In this document: positions 24,763 through 34,067 of the stretch, one piece after another
How the letters are laid out: the number at the start of each line of letters is the position of its first letter
How positions within the stretch are numbered: position 1 is the first letter of the stretch
Origin: an uncultured bacterium
Lineage (GTDB): Bacteria > Bacteroidota > Bacteroidia > Bacteroidales > Bacteroidaceae
Direction of reading: 5' to 3'
Length of the DNA: 64,000 nt
Assembly: GCA_905215345.1 (NCBI GenBank)
Contig: CAJMPR010000017.1
Span: 1-64,000, forward strand
Position numbers and translations under genes: made by a program
Notes under the pieces: model-generated
Seen by the model: the letters and a program-made list of their open reading frames with translations, nothing else
Database searches by the model: none
Told to the model about the DNA's origin: nothing

Positions 24763-26106
24763 CTAAATCTTATATTCCTCTATTTTGCGATACAATGTAG
24801 TCAACCCGATCTTCAATAAACGGGCAGTTTCCGTTTTATTTCCTTTAGTATATTCCAGCACACGAGCTATATGACGACGCTCCATTGCTGAAAGTTCAAA
24901 ACTGTCGGGACTTGTCTCATTGGATTGTTCGTAATGGGCATTTTGAATATCAAGCGGGAGATCGGCAACATCTAATTGTTCACTTTCACAAACAATAAGG
25001 CTGCGTTCTATTACATTACGTAGTTCGCGAATATTTCCTTTCCAGGATTGTTGTTCCAATGCTTCAAGGAAAGCAGGAGCTATTTCGGCTACAGACCTTG
25101 CCAATTGATTGGAGTAGTTCTTCACAAATTCCTTTGTCAACAAACGAATGTCGCCTACGCGTTCACGCAACGGCGGAAGATGTACTTGAAATACACTAAG
25201 GCGATAAAACAAATCTTCCCGAAAACGGCCTGCAGCAATTTCTTCAGGCAGATTACGGTTAGTAGCAGCAATAATTCGCACATTGACACGAGTAGGTTTG
25301 GTATCACCTATCTTTATATATTCGCCTGTTTCGAGGATACGTAACAATTTAGCTTGTAATTCGAACGCCATCTCACCAATCTCATCAAGGAAAATAGTTC
25401 CATTGTTAGCTTCTTCAAACAAACCTTTCTTGTCTTTCAATGCTCCGGTAAAGGAACCGGCTTTATGACCGAACATTTCACTTTCCAAGAGTTCTTTACT
25501 AAATGAGGAACAGTTGACAGCGACAAAATTCTGTTTGGCACGCTTACTATTATAGTGGATAGCTTGGGCAAATACTTCTTTACCTGTACCAGTTTCCCCC
25601 GTCAATAATACAGGAACATCGGTACCTGATACTTTCCGGGCAAGCAATACTGCCTCTTTCAAGGCTTTCGACTCTCCAAGGATAGATTCAAAAGAATAGG
25701 TCTGTCCCACTTTCTTTTCCAGTTTTTCCAAGCGAACGTTCATTCGTGCTTTTTCTACAGCACGGCTGATAAGAGGAATGATTTTGTTATTATCATCTCC
25801 TTTGGTTATATAATCGAAAGCACCGTTCTTAATTGCTTGAACACCATCAGGAATATTACCATGAGCCGTCAGTAAGATAACCTCTACATTAGGTACCGCT
25901 TTTTTGATAGACAGCACAAGATCTACTCCATTCCCGTCAGGAAGAAAAACATCACACAAAGCTACATCGGGATTCTGAAGTTCCAACTGCTTCAAGGCAC
26001 TCCTGCAATCACCAGCCTGGCATACTTCATATCCTTCTAGCTCCATCATACGCGATAAAAGAGTACGGATTTGTACTTCATCGTCAACGATCAGAATTTT
26101 ACTCAT
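24763..26106 (-). CDS. NtrC-family sigma-54-dependent response regulator
   Basis: A 447-residue activator. The receiver domain is residues 1-120 with phosphoacceptor Asp52 (LCDVFLPDGNG). The AAA+ domain has Walker A GETGTGKE (170-177), the sigma-54 contact loop GSFTGA (217-222, a Ser variant of GAFTGA) and Walker B FLDEIG (239-244). A Fis-type helix-turn-helix ends the protein (KGNKTETARLLKIGLTTLYRKI). It would bind upstream of the kdp promoter and drive open-complex formation. Canonical Kdp systems use the OmpR-type KdpE instead; none is present here. Confidence 0.93.
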   Translation of the reverse strand: MSKILIVDDEVQIRTLLSRMMELEGYEVCQAGDCRSALKQLELQNPDVALCDVFLPDGNGVDLVLSIKKAVPNVEVILLTAHGNIPDGVQAIKNGAFDYITKGDDNNKIIPLISRAVEKARMNVRLEKLEKKVGQTYSFESILGESKALKEAVLLARKVSGTDVPVLLTGETGTGKEVFAQAIHYNSKRAKQNFVAVNCSSFSKELLESEMFGHKAGSFTGALKDKKGLFEEANNGTIFLDEIGEMAFELQAKLLRILETGEYIKIGDTKPTRVNVRIIAATNRNLPEEIAAGRFREDLFYRLSVFQVHLPPLRERVGDIRLLTKEFVKNYSNQLARSVAEIAPAFLEALEQQSWKGNIRELRNVIERSLIVCESEQLDVADLPLDIQNAHYEQSNETSPDSFELSAMERRHIARVLEYTKGNKTETARLLKIGLTTLYRKIEEYKI

Positions 26107-26155
26107 ATTTTCTTCGGATAAATTAAAAGTAATAAATGGTAAAAACAGGGGTGTG

Positions 26156-26163
26156 CAAATATA
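26156..26163 (-). promoter_or_regulatory. -7 box of the NtrC-type regulator gene
   Basis: The reverse strand reads TATATTTG, matching TAnnTTTG, about 50 bases before the ATG. No clear -33 box was found. Confidence 0.45.
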
Positions 26164-26392
26164 AGTGTTTTCCTGGAAATGAATGGCACGTCTTTTGAAC
26201 TTTTATAGATGAAAGGATGGAAACTCTAAAGCTATTGAATAATAAAAACCTATGTAAAAAGGGGTAATAAGCATATTCTTCATAAAAAGGAGTCACCCGT
26301 AATCCTTTCCACTTTGAAAAAGGGTATCCTAAAACGAAAAGGCAGGAACCTTCAATAGACTATTGAAAATAAGAATAACTAAAAAAAACAGA

Positions 26393-27721
26393 ATGAAAGT
26401 TTGTAAATTCGGCGGTACTTCCGTCGGCACTGTAGAAAGAATGAAACACGTGGCTGAATTAATTTCGGATGCTACTCCCAAAATTGTCGTACTGTCAGCA
26501 ACAGCCGGCACTACCAACCATTTGGAAGAGATTGTAGCCAGTCTCTTTAATCGCGAAATGGAACAGGCACATGATAAAATTACCCGTCTGGAATTCCAAT
26601 TCATTGATTTTACCAATGAATTATTGAAGGATAACAGTATCAAGCAAGAAGCTATTGATTATATTCTTAACCGTTTCCAGCAGATTTGGAAATTCATCAA
26701 TGCCTCTTTTACTTCTGTCGAGGAAAAGGAGATACTTGCCCAAGGCGAACTCATCAGTACCGCCTTAATGCACTTCTACCTTCGCGAACAAAAAATATCT
26801 AACGTATTGCTTTCGGCTTTTGACTTCATGCGTACTGGTTCTGAAGGGGAGCCTGATCTTACTTATATAGAAAAGAAACTCCAAGAACAACTCAACCGTT
26901 ATCCAGATACTAAACTGTTCATTACTCAAGGCTATATTTGTAAGAATGCCTACAACGAAACAGATAATCTGAAACGAGGTGGCAGCGATTATACCGCTTC
27001 CGTTATCGGTACAGCTATCCATGCCGAAGAGATACAGATATGGACAGATATTGACGGTATGCACAACAATGACCCGCGTGAAGTGGTCGGTACCCATCCA
27101 GTGAAACATCTCAGTTTTAATGAAGCAGAGCAATTAGCCTTCTATGGAGCCAAAATACTACATCCGTTCTGCATTGCCCCAGCACGACAACATAATATAC
27201 CTGTCCGCTTACTTAATTCCATGGAACCGACTGCTGAAGGAACATTAATATCCGGTCTGCAAGACGATAATATTATTAAAGCCATAGCCGCCAAAGACAA
27301 TATTTTCTATGTTAAGTTTGAATCGAACCATACACTATGTCCCTATTCATTTTTCAGCAAAATATTCAATACGTTTGCCAAATATCGTACGCCTCTTTCA
27401 CTAATAGTATCATCCAATCTGGGAGTTTCTATTGCCATAGACAACTGTGAACGACTCTCCAATATTATTTCGGAATTAAGTCACTACGCCAAAGTATTGG
27501 TAAAAGACCGTATGTCCATCGTATCTGTAGTAGGAAACATGCAATGGCAATATGCCGGCTTCGAGGCGAGAATTATTGAAGCATTGAAAGATATACCTTT
27601 AAGGATGATTTCCTATGGTAGCAGTAATAATGATGTAGCATTCGTAATTAAGACAGATGATAAAAGAAGAACATTACAGACATTGAATGATAAGTTGTTC
27701 AGTACTCAATATGCCCAATAA
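26393..27721 (+). CDS. lysC: aspartate kinase
   Basis: A 442-residue enzyme phosphorylating aspartate, the first step toward lysine, threonine and methionine. The ATG at 26393 gives the family opening MKVCKFGGTSVG (ATP loop); the frame extends ten residues upstream with no similarity. Further motifs are LSATAGTTNHL, FITQGYICKN, LKRGGSDYTAS, IWTDIDGMHNNDPR and KILHPFCIAPA. Two C-terminal ACT-like domains (from about 300) are expected to sense end products. It is monofunctional, without a homoserine dehydrogenase domain, and stands alone. Confidence 0.95.
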   Translation: MKVCKFGGTSVGTVERMKHVAELISDATPKIVVLSATAGTTNHLEEIVASLFNREMEQAHDKITRLEFQFIDFTNELLKDNSIKQEAIDYILNRFQQIWKFINASFTSVEEKEILAQGELISTALMHFYLREQKISNVLLSAFDFMRTGSEGEPDLTYIEKKLQEQLNRYPDTKLFITQGYICKNAYNETDNLKRGGSDYTASVIGTAIHAEEIQIWTDIDGMHNNDPREVVGTHPVKHLSFNEAEQLAFYGAKILHPFCIAPARQHNIPVRLLNSMEPTAEGTLISGLQDDNIIKAIAAKDNIFYVKFESNHTLCPYSFFSKIFNTFAKYRTPLSLIVSSNLGVSIAIDNCERLSNIISELSHYAKVLVKDRMSIVSVVGNMQWQYAGFEARIIEALKDIPLRMISYGSSNNDVAFVIKTDDKRRTLQTLNDKLFSTQYAQ

Positions 27722-27824
27722 ATTTAGAAGAAGTAATTATTCGGGATTTATTTAGTAATATAATGTTTTATAAGGACTTGCTCGGATTACAGTTAAAAGT
27801 TCATACTACTAAAACAGGGATACT

Positions 27825-27849
27825 GGGATTGCGCTTGAGGTGCAATCCC
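27825..27849. terminator. hairpin between convergent lysC and the mannoside operon
   Basis: GGGATTGC (27825-27832) and GCAATCCC (27842-27849) form an 8-bp stem with a 9-base loop. No U-run follows on either strand, so it may be a 3'-end stabiliser or weak terminator. Confidence 0.45.
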
Positions 27850-27892
27850 AACCCAAATAACAATTCAAAAATTAATCAATTTACTCGATCAC

Positions 27893-29083
27893 TTATGAAA
27901 AACGTTCTATCAATTCCATACACATACGCCCGTTATGGTACGGGCATTTCCAGAATCCGGCTTTATCATCATCAGTATTCACCGCTCCATCAGCGCGCAT
28001 GCTCCAATACCATTCGCCGTTTTTATAATCTATCAGATTCTTTTTCACAAACTCCCAACAAAGAAAAGCTTTCCGCAAAGCAATTTCATCCTCAAAATGC
28101 TGATACAGATTGACGTGCCCTACTATGTTCTCAGCCTGTACCCACCAATGGCGGTCGAAATCGGTTTTACCTTTATAAAGAGAAGTTTCATAAACCATAC
28201 TGCCATCAGGCATCAGTCCCTCATCAGCAGCCGCTGCAATATACTCTACCAAAGGTTCTACTTTAGCTAATAAGGTCTTATCACCTAACACAAGAGCCGC
28301 TTCATGGATCAGCCATGATGCCTCTATGTCATGTCCATAAGAAACAGTATGGCTTTTGCTCACCCAGTCATCGTCAAAGAATAATCTCAAATGACCGGTT
28401 TCCGCATTCAATATCTTACCGGTAAAGAGTTCAATAAGGTTACGAAGCTGTTTCTCCAAATGTTCATTCTTCCATACACGGTAGAGATTCGTATAAGGCT
28501 CCAGGATATGCAAGTGAGTATTCATGGTTTTACGCTCATTCTCGTCCTTATCGCTCAACCGCATATCGGCTATTTCGCCCCACTGCCGGGTAAGGGCTTC
28601 GCAATAACCATTCTTCACGGAATCAAAACTGTGCTGCTCAATACTTTCAAAAAGACGAACAGCATATGTCAGGGCTTCTTGATCGCCGGTAGCACGGTGA
28701 TATTCACTTAAACCATAGATTGCAAAACCTAAGGCATAGATTTGTTTCTTGGCATCCAATGCCCGCCCTCTATAATCGAGTGACCAATAGATTCCACCGA
28801 AATCCTCATCATAAAAAAGGTCAATAATAGTTCGCTTTGCCCGTGTCGCAGTTTCCAAATATTCAGGTTTCTTCAACAAGCGATAAGCTGACGAGAATGT
28901 CCATAAAATACGGGCATTGAGTATAGCACCTTTTTCGGCCTGAGGCTCCAATTGACTCATTCCGGTAATACGTCCATAGAAGCCACCATTAGTAGTGTCT
29001 GTCATTCTGTTTATCCAGAACGGAAGAATATTATCTTCGAGCACAGCACGCATTTCCTGTTGCATTTGGCTTATTATATTCAT
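27893..29083 (-). CDS. cellobiose 2-epimerase (AGE family)
   Basis: A 396-residue cytosolic (alpha/alpha)6-barrel epimerase of the N-acylglucosamine 2-epimerase superfamily. Motifs are NGGFYGRI, EKGAILNARILWTFSSAYR, NTHLHILEPYTNLYR, SYGHDIEASWL and the C-terminal CPYHNGRMCMEL. In the B. fragilis pathway it converts beta-1,4-mannobiose to 4-O-beta-mannosyl-glucose, the substrate of the GH130 enzyme encoded two genes upstream. ATG at 29083 is preferred because AAGAAG is then correctly spaced; ATGs at 29092 and 29089 are alternatives. It is the last gene of the operon. Confidence 0.92.
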   Translation of the reverse strand: MNIISQMQQEMRAVLEDNILPFWINRMTDTTNGGFYGRITGMSQLEPQAEKGAILNARILWTFSSAYRLLKKPEYLETATRAKRTIIDLFYDEDFGGIYWSLDYRGRALDAKKQIYALGFAIYGLSEYHRATGDQEALTYAVRLFESIEQHSFDSVKNGYCEALTRQWGEIADMRLSDKDENERKTMNTHLHILEPYTNLYRVWKNEHLEKQLRNLIELFTGKILNAETGHLRLFFDDDWVSKSHTVSYGHDIEASWLIHEAALVLGDKTLLAKVEPLVEYIAAAADEGLMPDGSMVYETSLYKGKTDFDRHWWVQAENIVGHVNLYQHFEDEIALRKAFLCWEFVKKNLIDYKNGEWYWSMRADGAVNTDDDKAGFWKCPYHNGRMCMELIERFS

Positions 29084-29096
29084 ACACATCATCTTC

Positions 29097-30479
29097 TTAT
29101 ATCTGTCTTTTTTGCTCCAATTCAGTCGTTATATCTTTCATCTTCTTTTCAGTAAGCGGATACATGCTGATAAAAATAACACTAAGTACCGTACCCACCG
29201 CTGGCAAAATGCTCAAAAACATCTTGATACCGCTGATAGCTTCTTCGCTTTGCACTGTATTTGCCTGAAAGCCGAAAAAGCCAAGCAGCCAACCAGTCAC
29301 CGCAGTACCGATAGCCCACCCAAATTTCTGGCTCATGGAAGAAGAAGAGAATATCAAACCGGTAGCGCGATTGCCAGTCTTCAGTTCCGAGTAGTCTGCA
29401 CAATCAGCATACATAGACCAAAGTAGAGGGAAAATACTACCAGCACAAATACTAATCAGAACTTGGAATACAAACATCCATATCAAATCATCCTTATCGA
29501 ACCAATAGAAAATAATGCTAAGCACAGTAGCGATAATCATTGCCCACATATAAGTATTTCGCTTTCCGATGCGATTACTTACAGGAGCTGCGGCTATTAC
29601 ACCTATTATATTGGCAGCTTGCCCCAAAGCGAGGTAAAGTCCACTCAACACAAACGACATTCCCCAAAAAGAAACGGTTGTGTAATCTTCCTCTACAACA
29701 AAATATTTAAAGTAATAGACAGTAGCACCGTCACGAATGGAATTGAATACCAAAGCCGCTACACCTGCTCCCAGCAAAATCCACCAAGGTCTGTTTCTGA
29801 ATAAATCCTTCAAATCTTCCCTCAACGGATTTTGTTCTTCCTTGATTGGTTTTACCCGCTCTTTGGTCCAAGCAAAGCATCCTAAAAACAAGACAATACA
29901 TAATACGGCAATAATTACAACTGCCATAGTCCACCCTGTCTGCTGATCCTCCAAGTTCCTGCTATTACCACTGAAAAAGTTTACCAAGGGCATAAACAGT
30001 AATAATGCAATAAAACTGCCGATATAAGCAAATGTCATTCTATAAGTGGAAAGTCTATTCCGTTCTTTGGGGTCAGGGCTCATTACTCCCAACAAAGAGG
30101 CATAAGGCACATTGATAGCAGAATATATCATCATCATTAATGAATATGTAATATAAGCATAAATCAACTTACCAGCCGGATTCCAATCTGGAGTAACAAA
30201 AGTCAAAACACCGATTAGACCGAACGGCACAGCCATCCACAAAAGATAGGGACGGAACTTGCCCCAACGAGAATGCGTACGGTCTGCAACGACTCCCACA
30301 ATCGGGTCGAAAGCAGAATCCCAGATCCTTGTAATCAGGAACATAGTTCCTACAATAGCGGCCGGCAATCCGAAGATATCAGTATAGAATATCATCAGAT
30401 AAGCACCAAATAGCTTCCAGAACATAGACGAGGCCATGTCACCAAAACCGTAGCCAATCTTCTCCTTGAGTTTTATCAT
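29097..30479 (-). CDS. GPH-family (glycoside-pentoside-hexuronide) sugar:cation symporter
   Basis: A 460-residue inner-membrane symporter with 12 predicted helices. The N-terminal KEKIGYGFGDMASSMFW and LITRIWDSAFDPIVGVVADRTHSRWGKFRPY are the GPH signature. It lies between the GH130 phosphorylase and epimerase genes, so its likely cargo is mannobiose or a short mannoside brought from the periplasm (inference from context and the B. fragilis mannan operon). Gaps are 27 bp upstream and 13 bp to the epimerase ATG. Confidence 0.93.
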   Translation of the reverse strand: MIKLKEKIGYGFGDMASSMFWKLFGAYLMIFYTDIFGLPAAIVGTMFLITRIWDSAFDPIVGVVADRTHSRWGKFRPYLLWMAVPFGLIGVLTFVTPDWNPAGKLIYAYITYSLMMMIYSAINVPYASLLGVMSPDPKERNRLSTYRMTFAYIGSFIALLLFMPLVNFFSGNSRNLEDQQTGWTMAVVIIAVLCIVLFLGCFAWTKERVKPIKEEQNPLREDLKDLFRNRPWWILLGAGVAALVFNSIRDGATVYYFKYFVVEEDYTTVSFWGMSFVLSGLYLALGQAANIIGVIAAAPVSNRIGKRNTYMWAMIIATVLSIIFYWFDKDDLIWMFVFQVLISICAGSIFPLLWSMYADCADYSELKTGNRATGLIFSSSSMSQKFGWAIGTAVTGWLLGFFGFQANTVQSEEAISGIKMFLSILPAVGTVLSVIFISMYPLTEKKMKDITTELEQKRQI

Positions 30480-30506
30480 ACTATATCTTTATTTAGAAAC
30501 AAGTAC

Positions 30507-31679
30507 CTATTTCAACAATTCCAAATTTTTATCTATCAATCTCTTTAAAACATTTACCGAAGCAGAAGAACTCAAACCGTCTGCAGGAGTATTCATACAG
30601 TAATCCACTAAATTATCGATAGTAGAAGTTGCTACGTGCATTCGGGTATCGGAAGAAGCATAATAGATAAATACCGTCCCGTCATCATCGGCAATCCAGC
30701 CGTTGGAAAAAAGCACATTGCTCACATCTCCAATGCACTCTTCACCGACGGGAGCCATAAAGTAACCGCCAGGAGCAGCTATCAGCCTCGTCGGGTCATC
30801 AAGGGCAGTCATATACATATAGAGTACATAACGCAGGCCGGCAGCACAAGCACGCACTCCATGCGCCAAATGCAACCATCCTTCCGAGGTTTTAATAGGA
30901 TGTGGCCCCTCACCGTTTTTCACTTCTTTAATAGTATGGTAGTACCTGCTATCGATAATCTTTTCCTCTTTAACTTCGGCATGCGTTATATCATCTACCA
31001 GCGCCCAACCAATTCCGCCACCGCTTCCGGTATCAATAAAACCGTCTTGCGGACGTGTATAGAGCGCATACCTACCATTAACAAATTCAGGGTGAAGTAC
31101 TACATTACGTTGCTGGCTTTTAGTCTTCAAATCAGGCAGACGCTCCCAGTTTTTCAGGTCTTTGGTACGGGCAATGGCAGCTGTAGCTGTGGCTGAGGAC
31201 AAATCACCCACAGGGGCATTATCATCGTGACGTTCAGCACAGAAGATACCATATATCCACCCGTCTTCGTGAGCTGTGAGACGCATGTCGTAAATATTAG
31301 TTGCCGGCACAATGTCTTCGGGCATTGTTATCGGATAGTCCCAAAAACGAAAATTATCAATGCCATTAGGACTTTCGGCTATGGCAAAGAATGATTTACG
31401 GTCGGCTCCTTCTACACGAACTACCAATAAATATTTACCGTTCCATTTCATGGCACCAGAATTCATTGCGGCATTTATCCCAATACGTTCCATCAAATAA
31501 GGATTTGTTTCTTCATTCAGATCATATCGCCAGAATACCGGTGTATGTGCCGCTGTAATAATAGGATATTTATAGCGGGTAAAGGTGCCATTTCCGTCCT
31601 CCAAAGGAACGTTCTTTCTCGTGAGCAACTCTTCATGTTTGTGAAAGAGTTTCACGACTTTCTCTTTAAACGAACTCAT
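30507..31679 (-). CDS. 4-O-beta-D-mannosyl-D-glucose phosphorylase (GH130)
   Basis: A 390-residue cytosolic phosphorylase. It cleaves mannosyl-beta-1,4-glucose with phosphate to mannose 1-phosphate and glucose. The length and the acid catalyst Asp131 in NIYDMRLTAHEDGW coincide with the characterised B. fragilis enzyme of GH130 subfamily 1. Phosphate-site residues are expected in RNVVLHPEF and YYHTIKE; the aromatic WRYDLNEETNPY segment is also typical. Operon partners (epimerase, symporter, GH26) complete the mannan-to-mannose-1-phosphate route. Confidence 0.95.
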   Translation of the reverse strand: MSSFKEKVVKLFHKHEELLTRKNVPLEDGNGTFTRYKYPIITAAHTPVFWRYDLNEETNPYLMERIGINAAMNSGAMKWNGKYLLVVRVEGADRKSFFAIAESPNGIDNFRFWDYPITMPEDIVPATNIYDMRLTAHEDGWIYGIFCAERHDDNAPVGDLSSATATAAIARTKDLKNWERLPDLKTKSQQRNVVLHPEFVNGRYALYTRPQDGFIDTGSGGGIGWALVDDITHAEVKEEKIIDSRYYHTIKEVKNGEGPHPIKTSEGWLHLAHGVRACAAGLRYVLYMYMTALDDPTRLIAAPGGYFMAPVGEECIGDVSNVLFSNGWIADDDGTVFIYYASSDTRMHVATSTIDNLVDYCMNTPADGLSSSASVNVLKRLIDKNLELLK

Positions 31680-31703
31680 AATTTATCTTTTAATTTAACA
31701 AGA

Positions 31704-32714
31704 TCAATAATTTATGGATATTTCTCTCAGATATTTCATATTCTCTACCGGAGTATCACGAGGAATCTCACAACCTCCCATCATAATCCAGTTCTCTCGA
31801 GGTACACTCGTCTTTACTTCTTCATATTTCTTTTTAATTAAATCTTTTGTTCCACTCATTATTACAGTAACCGGATCTAAATTACCACACACCATCACAC
31901 TTTCTCCCATTATTCTATGGGTATCAGCCATATTTACCATCCAATCAACATCTAATATATCAATGTCTGTTTCACTCAAGGACTGAAGAATATGAGTAAT
32001 ATTTCCACAAATATGTAATTTTACAATAGCACCATGTTCGTGGATAAAATCAAATAATTCTTTATGCAATGGAAGACAAAACTCATCGTACATTTCTTGT
32101 GATATCTGCGAACAAACAGCATCACCAACTCCAATTATATTCGCACCCGCCTCAATCTGAGCTAATGCAAAATTCTTTGCCATTTGCAGGCACTTTTGTT
32201 GTAATATTTTTACCATATCTGGTTCCATAATCATATTCATCAGTAATTCTGAAATACCAGATAAATCAGCCGCTTCCGCTAAAGGCCCCTCTACCCAACC
32301 AATAACAGGAAATGGTTTACTAAGCTTCTTACGGAAAAGTTCTACCCCTTTAATTCTATCCAGTGTTCGTTCACACGTATACACATCCGGAACCTGTAAT
32401 GCCTCTACATCTCCCATTGAACAGATAAACTTTTCACATTTCGGAGAACTGTCACCGTCAAAAATGATCTTAGCGCCGAAGGCTGAAGCCTCCCGACATG
32501 GATCCGAAATAACACTTACTGCATCATGGTCATATATTTCAAGAAGCTTTAGGTTAGATTCTACCAATACGTTATGATCTAACATAAAGTCCGAATATGT
32601 GTTCCCGTAAAGAGTGGCAGCATGCATCATCAATATCGGATGAAAATAAACTCTCCCATCGCCTGTCTTAGGAGTTGCCAACATTCTATGTGTTCTTTCT
32701 AACTTTACATTCAT
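31704..32714 (-). CDS. MtaA/UroD-fold zinc methyltransferase, corrinoid-dependent (MT-a)
   Basis: A 336-residue TIM-barrel protein of the uroporphyrinogen decarboxylase superfamily. It carries zinc ligands of the MtaA/MtbA/CmuA methyltransferases, His234-x-Cys236 (KLHICGN) and Cys315 (GGCEIP), which true haem-pathway UroD lacks. Other conserved pieces are GWVEGPLAEAADL, GVGDAVCSQIS and CGNLDPVTV. Such enzymes move a methyl group between a corrinoid protein and a thiol or folate acceptor. It is the last gene of the five-gene corrinoid module and lies 24 bp before GH130. Which of the two paralogues demethylates the substrate is unknown. Confidence 0.87.
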   Translation of the reverse strand: MNVKLERTHRMLATPKTGDGRVYFHPILMMHAATLYGNTYSDFMLDHNVLVESNLKLLEIYDHDAVSVISDPCREASAFGAKIIFDGDSSPKCEKFICSMGDVEALQVPDVYTCERTLDRIKGVELFRKKLSKPFPVIGWVEGPLAEAADLSGISELLMNMIMEPDMVKILQQKCLQMAKNFALAQIEAGANIIGVGDAVCSQISQEMYDEFCLPLHKELFDFIHEHGAIVKLHICGNITHILQSLSETDIDILDVDWMVNMADTHRIMGESVMVCGNLDPVTVIMSGTKDLIKKKYEEVKTSVPRENWIMMGGCEIPRDTPVENMKYLREISINY

Positions 32715-32736
32715 AATCTATCGTTTTATTTTTATA

Positions 32737-34056
32737 TTATTCCATACTTTCTTTTACTTCTGAACCATATAATGCATAATACAGTATATATGCTTCACCC
32801 AATACTACAATCAACCAAGTCCACCTCCATGCTCCATCCAAAACATCGGCAAAAGCTCCTTGACAAAGCGGCAGTAAAGAGCCGCCAATAACTCCAATCA
32901 TAAATACGCCTGAAGCTACAGATGTATATTTACCTAATTCTCTGACTGATAATGTAAATATTGCACCCCACATTACTGAATGAAATAGTCCTACTACTAC
33001 TAATATCCAAGGATTATCCAACCAAATAGCGCCAATTGTGAAAATTCCAGCCAAGGCTGCAGCAGTTCCTAACTGTAGTCGTGCAGAAACACTGCTCATA
33101 AAACTGGAAATTAATCGTCCGGCAAACATACCTCCCCAATAAAGAGTAGCCATTAATGCAGGCACTGATATATTAATTCCGCATATCGAAAAAAAATTCA
33201 TACCTAAAAAGAAAAAACTTCTACCACTTTTCTCTAATTCCTGAGTATATAAATTAATATTTGCTCCTACGCATACCTCAACGCCTACATAAAAGAATAT
33301 TGCAATAACTCCTAAAGTTAAATGCCTAAAAGACCAAACTGATCTCTCCAGAATTTCGCCATTTTGAGCTCGTGTCCCTTGAATATCCGGTAAGCGCATT
33401 TGAGTAAAAATAAGGACTACCAATATGATTACTATCATCAGCCAGACAAATGCATTCTGAATTTGGCTTACATGTATTTTCTCCATTACCATTCCTCCAA
33501 AAACAATTCCCGTTACAAAAAATGGGGCTATTGTCGTACCAACCGAATTTGCCGTACCGCCAATATTAAGCCGCTGAACCGGCTGTGTACCCTGCACCTC
33601 ACAAGCTGTCAGATAAGGATTAATCACAACCTGCAAAATGGTAGCTGCTGCACCCGCTACATAAGAGCCAAATAGGAAAATAACATATCCCCAAGGAACA
33701 ATTGCCGTACTTATTGAAAAACATGATTGGGGGAATTTGACTGTGTATATGGAAGAAAACCAAAATAAACCCAAACCGCCAACCAATAATAAAAGCCCCA
33801 GTATAAGCGTGTTCTTATATCCATATCGGGTAATACAAGCAGAAGCTGTCCTGCCTGTTAAGGGATATGCCAAGAACCAAGCAAAAGAAATCAAAGTTGC
33901 AAAAGTATTCTTCAGTTCGCCTGCATCACTTAAAAAGACATTTTTCAAAGGACCTTGAAATTGTCCATTGACTGTCGTCAAAAATCCGACAAAAAAGAAC
34001 AATACTACCAATGTTATAAAAGGTATCTGATAGTTAACTTGTTTTTGTGTTGCCAT
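32737..34056 (-). CDS. FHS-type MFS sugar transporter (FucP/GluP-like)
   Basis: A 439-residue protein with 12 predicted helices. The opening FITLVVLFFFVGFLTTVNGQ is followed by YPLTGRTASACITRYGYKNT and VINPYLTACEVQGTQPVQRLNIGGTANSVGTTIAP. These resemble the fucose/glucose-galactose:H+ symporter family. It sits inside the corrinoid module (11 bp after the activation protein, 22 bp before MT-a) and is distinct from the GPH symporter of the same operon. This suggests a second imported substrate, for example a methylated monosaccharide (inference). Confidence 0.9.
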   Translation of the reverse strand: MATQKQVNYQIPFITLVVLFFFVGFLTTVNGQFQGPLKNVFLSDAGELKNTFATLISFAWFLAYPLTGRTASACITRYGYKNTLILGLLLLVGGLGLFWFSSIYTVKFPQSCFSISTAIVPWGYVIFLFGSYVAGAAATILQVVINPYLTACEVQGTQPVQRLNIGGTANSVGTTIAPFFVTGIVFGGMVMEKIHVSQIQNAFVWLMIVIILVVLIFTQMRLPDIQGTRAQNGEILERSVWSFRHLTLGVIAIFFYVGVEVCVGANINLYTQELEKSGRSFFFLGMNFFSICGINISVPALMATLYWGGMFAGRLISSFMSSVSARLQLGTAAALAGIFTIGAIWLDNPWILVVVGLFHSVMWGAIFTLSVRELGKYTSVASGVFMIGVIGGSLLPLCQGAFADVLDGAWRWTWLIVVLGEAYILYYALYGSEVKESME

Positions 34057-34067
34057 GATTATATTAA

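Noticed and set aside
27763..28113. 116-aa open frame on the + strand after lysC
   Set aside because: It extends antisense into the epimerase gene and contains the intergenic hairpin; no evidence of translation.
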